The notes under the pieces were generated by a model. That model was not told where the DNA came from. It made no database searches and saw only the letters and a list, made by a program, of their open reading frames with translations. The position numbers and the translations under genes were made by a program. Shown in pieces: positions 6,002 through 7,550 of a DNA stretch of 7,550 bases (position 1 is the stretch's first letter; the number at the start of each line of letters is the position of its first letter). Origin of the DNA: Ilumatobacteraceae bacterium (GTDB lineage Bacteria > Actinomycetota > Acidimicrobiia > Acidimicrobiales > Ilumatobacteraceae); assembly GCA_023253435.1 (NCBI GenBank), contig JALRGJ010000049.1:1-7550 (forward strand), in the 5' to 3' direction.

Positions 6002-7162
6002 TTATGCTTTTTTCTTTACTGGTGGAGTACCAATAGAAACCGCAGTTTCTGCCCACTCCGGCCAGCGGCGCCGGCTCACAATAGAAAGAGTGCGCAAGAG
6101 CTTCATAGCTACTTCATCTTCTTGTGCTGGGCGAGACTCGATGACCCCATCAGCAATCATGCGATTGATGACCTCTTCACCAATTGCTGTACGAACAATG
6201 GTGAGAGTCCAATCGTTGTCTTTGCCAATTCCGCCGGTGGAAATGTCGGCATGTTCTGCGGCAAAGTCTGGGCAGTTTTTGCAGCCGGTACGTGTCCACT
6301 GGTGACACTCTTTCAGGTCAATTTCATGGAAGGAGCCATCGTTCATCCAAATTTGGAAGGCACCTTTAATATTCATCTTCACCATGTCTTGTTTCTTGAG
6401 ACCGTATTTGGCTTCAAACAACTCAGGGAAGATGGCATCGTCAAAAGTCTTTGAACACAAAAGACCAATGTTGAACAAGAAAGGCTTTGATACCTTTCCG
6501 GCTTTTCTGTCCCACATCACGGGGGGAGAAGAGGTCTGACAACCCATCCCTACAAGGGCAAGTTTGGTGAGACCTTTTTCTTTTGCCTCAGTGAGCGCCA
6601 AAGGGTTTGCACAATATGTGTAACGGGATCCAGCCGTTGCAAGAACTTCTTCTTTGTTCTGAACAAGAACAGGCTTTGCTTTCCATTTGTCGTCATCTTC
6701 AACACCGCTCACCAATGCACCCTCGATGTAGTTGTTGTCTAACAACCAAGAAAGCATCGCGGTGACAAAGCCGCCGTCCTGACCTTTCTCATGTTGTGTC
6801 TTATCGGTGGCACGGGTGAGAAGTAGTTGACGCCAGATGCCCGACATCTCATCTGGTTCACGATCCCGACCAAAGAGATGATTGTTTGCAGCAGACTCCC
6901 ATGAGCGGAACCTGGGGCAAGCACGAGTGCAAGTAGTGCATCCCTTTTCACCATGGATGCAGTTATCGAGGCCAAGCTCTTCTTCTAAGTGGAAAGGCTT
7001 GTACTTGCCCTCTTCGTGTTCATAACCGATGACATCGTGAGGGCAAGTAACAACACAACCTGCGCAGCCCGTGCACAGCCCAGTGTTAATGACCTCTTCG
7101 TAGAGTTCTTTCCACTGGGCTGTCCAGCGAGTTTTGGCTGGGGCGTCTGGTGTCATGGTCAT
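6002..7162 (-). CDS. FrhB-type coenzyme F420 oxidoreductase with two [4Fe-4S] clusters
   Basis: This 386-residue protein is related to the F420-reducing hydrogenase beta subunit, the family that also includes the chlorophyll-pathway reductases BciB and HCAR. The N-terminal ferredoxin domain has CTGCAGCVVTCP (residues 30-41) and C68, C75, C78 and C82 (GCTTCTRACP), enough for two [4Fe-4S] clusters. The FrhB core follows: GQDGGFVTAMLSWLL (127-141), the cofactor-binding type GSRYTYC (178-184), and VGMGCQTSS (204-212), equivalent to the usual GTPCQ. LLCSKTF (235-240) comes next, then CKNCPDFAAEHADISTGGIG (294-313). It probably moves electrons between reduced F420 (or flavin) and ferredoxin-like partners in the cytoplasm. 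The terminal substrate is not evident. It lies 16 bases downstream of glnB and nine upstream of the hydrolase. A second ATG two codons in is an alternative start. Confidence 0.92.
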   Translation of the reverse strand: MTMTPDAPAKTRWTAQWKELYEEVINTGLCTGCAGCVVTCPHDVIGYEHEEGKYKPFHLEEELGLDNCIHGEKGCTTCTRACPRFRSWESAANNHLFGRDREPDEMSGIWRQLLLTRATDKTQHEKGQDGGFVTAMLSWLLDNNYIEGALVSGVEDDDKWKAKPVLVQNKEEVLATAGSRYTYCANPLALTEAKEKGLTKLALVGMGCQTSSPPVMWDRKAGKVSKPFLFNIGLLCSKTFDDAIFPELFEAKYGLKKQDMVKMNIKGAFQIWMNDGSFHEIDLKECHQWTRTGCKNCPDFAAEHADISTGGIGKDNDWTLTIVRTAIGEEVINRMIADGVIESRPAQEDEVAMKLLRTLSIVSRRRWPEWAETAVSIGTPPVKKKA

Positions 7163-7178
7163 ACACCGAGACTAGGGG

Positions 7179-7517
7179 CTAGATGGCGTCTGCTCCATGT
7201 TCGCCCGTGCGGATGCGGATGATTTGATCCACCGTGGTGACCCAAATCTTTCCGTCTCCAATTTTGCCTGTATTGGCTGCCTTGGTAACAACATCGAGAA
7301 CTTCGTCTACCCGGTTGTCTTCCACCACTAGTTCAATTTTGACCTTAGGTACGAAATCAATCTGGTATTCAGATCCTCTGTATGTCTCTGTGTGGCCACC
7401 CTGGCGACCAAATCCACGCACTTCGGAAACCGTCATGCCTTGAACATTGGCACTCTTCAGTGCTTCTTTCACGTCGTCCACTTTGAACGGCTTAATGATT
7501 GCTGTGATGAGCTTCAT
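7179..7517 (-). CDS. glnB: Nitrogen regulatory protein P-II
   Basis: This 112-residue PII signalling protein is complete and of standard length. It is a trimer in known members and reads ATP, ADP and 2-oxoglutarate to control ammonium transport and nitrogen metabolism. The T-loop is fully canonical: GFGRQGGHTETYRGSEYQIDFVPK, at 35-58. Y51 is the residue that is uridylylated in proteobacteria and adenylylated in studied Actinobacteria. Q39 and K58 are the usual effector contacts. The B-loop TGKIGDGKIWV (83-93) and C-terminal R101 and R103 complete the nucleotide site. Start choice is secure because MKLITAIIKPFK is the family N-terminus; an AAGGCAG sequence upstream may serve as a weak ribosome binding site. 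It could equally be named glnK. An amtB neighbour often precedes it but would be outside the window. It is the first visible gene of the right-hand operon. Confidence 0.97.
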   Translation of the reverse strand: MKLITAIIKPFKVDDVKEALKSANVQGMTVSEVRGFGRQGGHTETYRGSEYQIDFVPKVKIELVVEDNRVDEVLDVVTKAANTGKIGDGKIWVTTVDQIIRIRTGEHGADAI

Positions 7518-7550
7518 GATGTAATTCTGCCTTTTCTTGCGATGTTGTAA

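Noticed and set aside
1..7550. Alternative genetic code with reassigned TGA or TAA
   Set aside because: TAA and TAG end nearly all genes at family-normal positions, and the in-frame stops are single events.
1..7550. Mobile element, defence system or CRISPR array
   Set aside because: There are no transposase, integrase, nuclease or Cas motifs, no direct-repeat array and no terminal repeats; the genes are ordinary chromosomal families.

Overview
The window looks like chromosomal DNA of an actinobacterium with middling GC. Three adjacent genes belong to families that are typically neighbours in Actinobacteria: an MSMEG_4193-type histidine phosphatase, a DUF3090 protein and an SCO1664-family kinase-fold protein. 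An FrhB-type coenzyme F420 protein and a leaderless-looking promoter fit the same group. The moderate GC suggests an aquatic lineage such as Acidimicrobiia, but this is inference. Genes are densely packed, with no gene-free stretch over 70 bases. I see no rRNA, tRNA, CRISPR array, insertion sequence or phage gene.

Layout. Bases 1-140 look like the 3' end of a plus-strand gene with a coiled-coil and membrane tail, interrupted by an in-frame TGA. From 141 to 3993 five minus-strand genes form one probable operon. In transcription order they are an SbtA-like bicarbonate permease, the histidine phosphatase (broken by an in-frame TAA), the DUF3090 protein, the SCO1664-family protein and an unrecognised Trp-rich protein. 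Gaps within this run are 33 and 24 bases, followed by overlaps of 1 and 16 bases. Between the permease and a divergent winged-helix regulator (4060-4356, plus strand) is a perfect 9+9 inverted repeat. It fills the spacer of a good -35/-10 pair and is the obvious candidate operator.

Next on the plus strand is a family 5 uracil-DNA glycosylase (4416-5087), which overlaps tail-to-tail with a second minus-strand operon. That operon, in transcription order, is PII protein (glnB), an FrhB-type iron-sulfur F420 oxidoreductase and an HSL-type alpha/beta hydrolase. The window ends 33 bases upstream of glnB, so an ammonium transporter gene, its common partner, could lie just outside.

How they may work together. 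The regulator probably controls permease expression and, by read-through, the actinobacterial three-family module behind it. PII links the right-hand operon to nitrogen and energy sensing, and the FrhB-like protein suggests F420-to-ferredoxin electron transfer beside it. The points most worth a second look are the operator-promoter, the single in-frame stop in an otherwise intact phosphatase, and the uncharacterised module joined to a bicarbonate-type permease.
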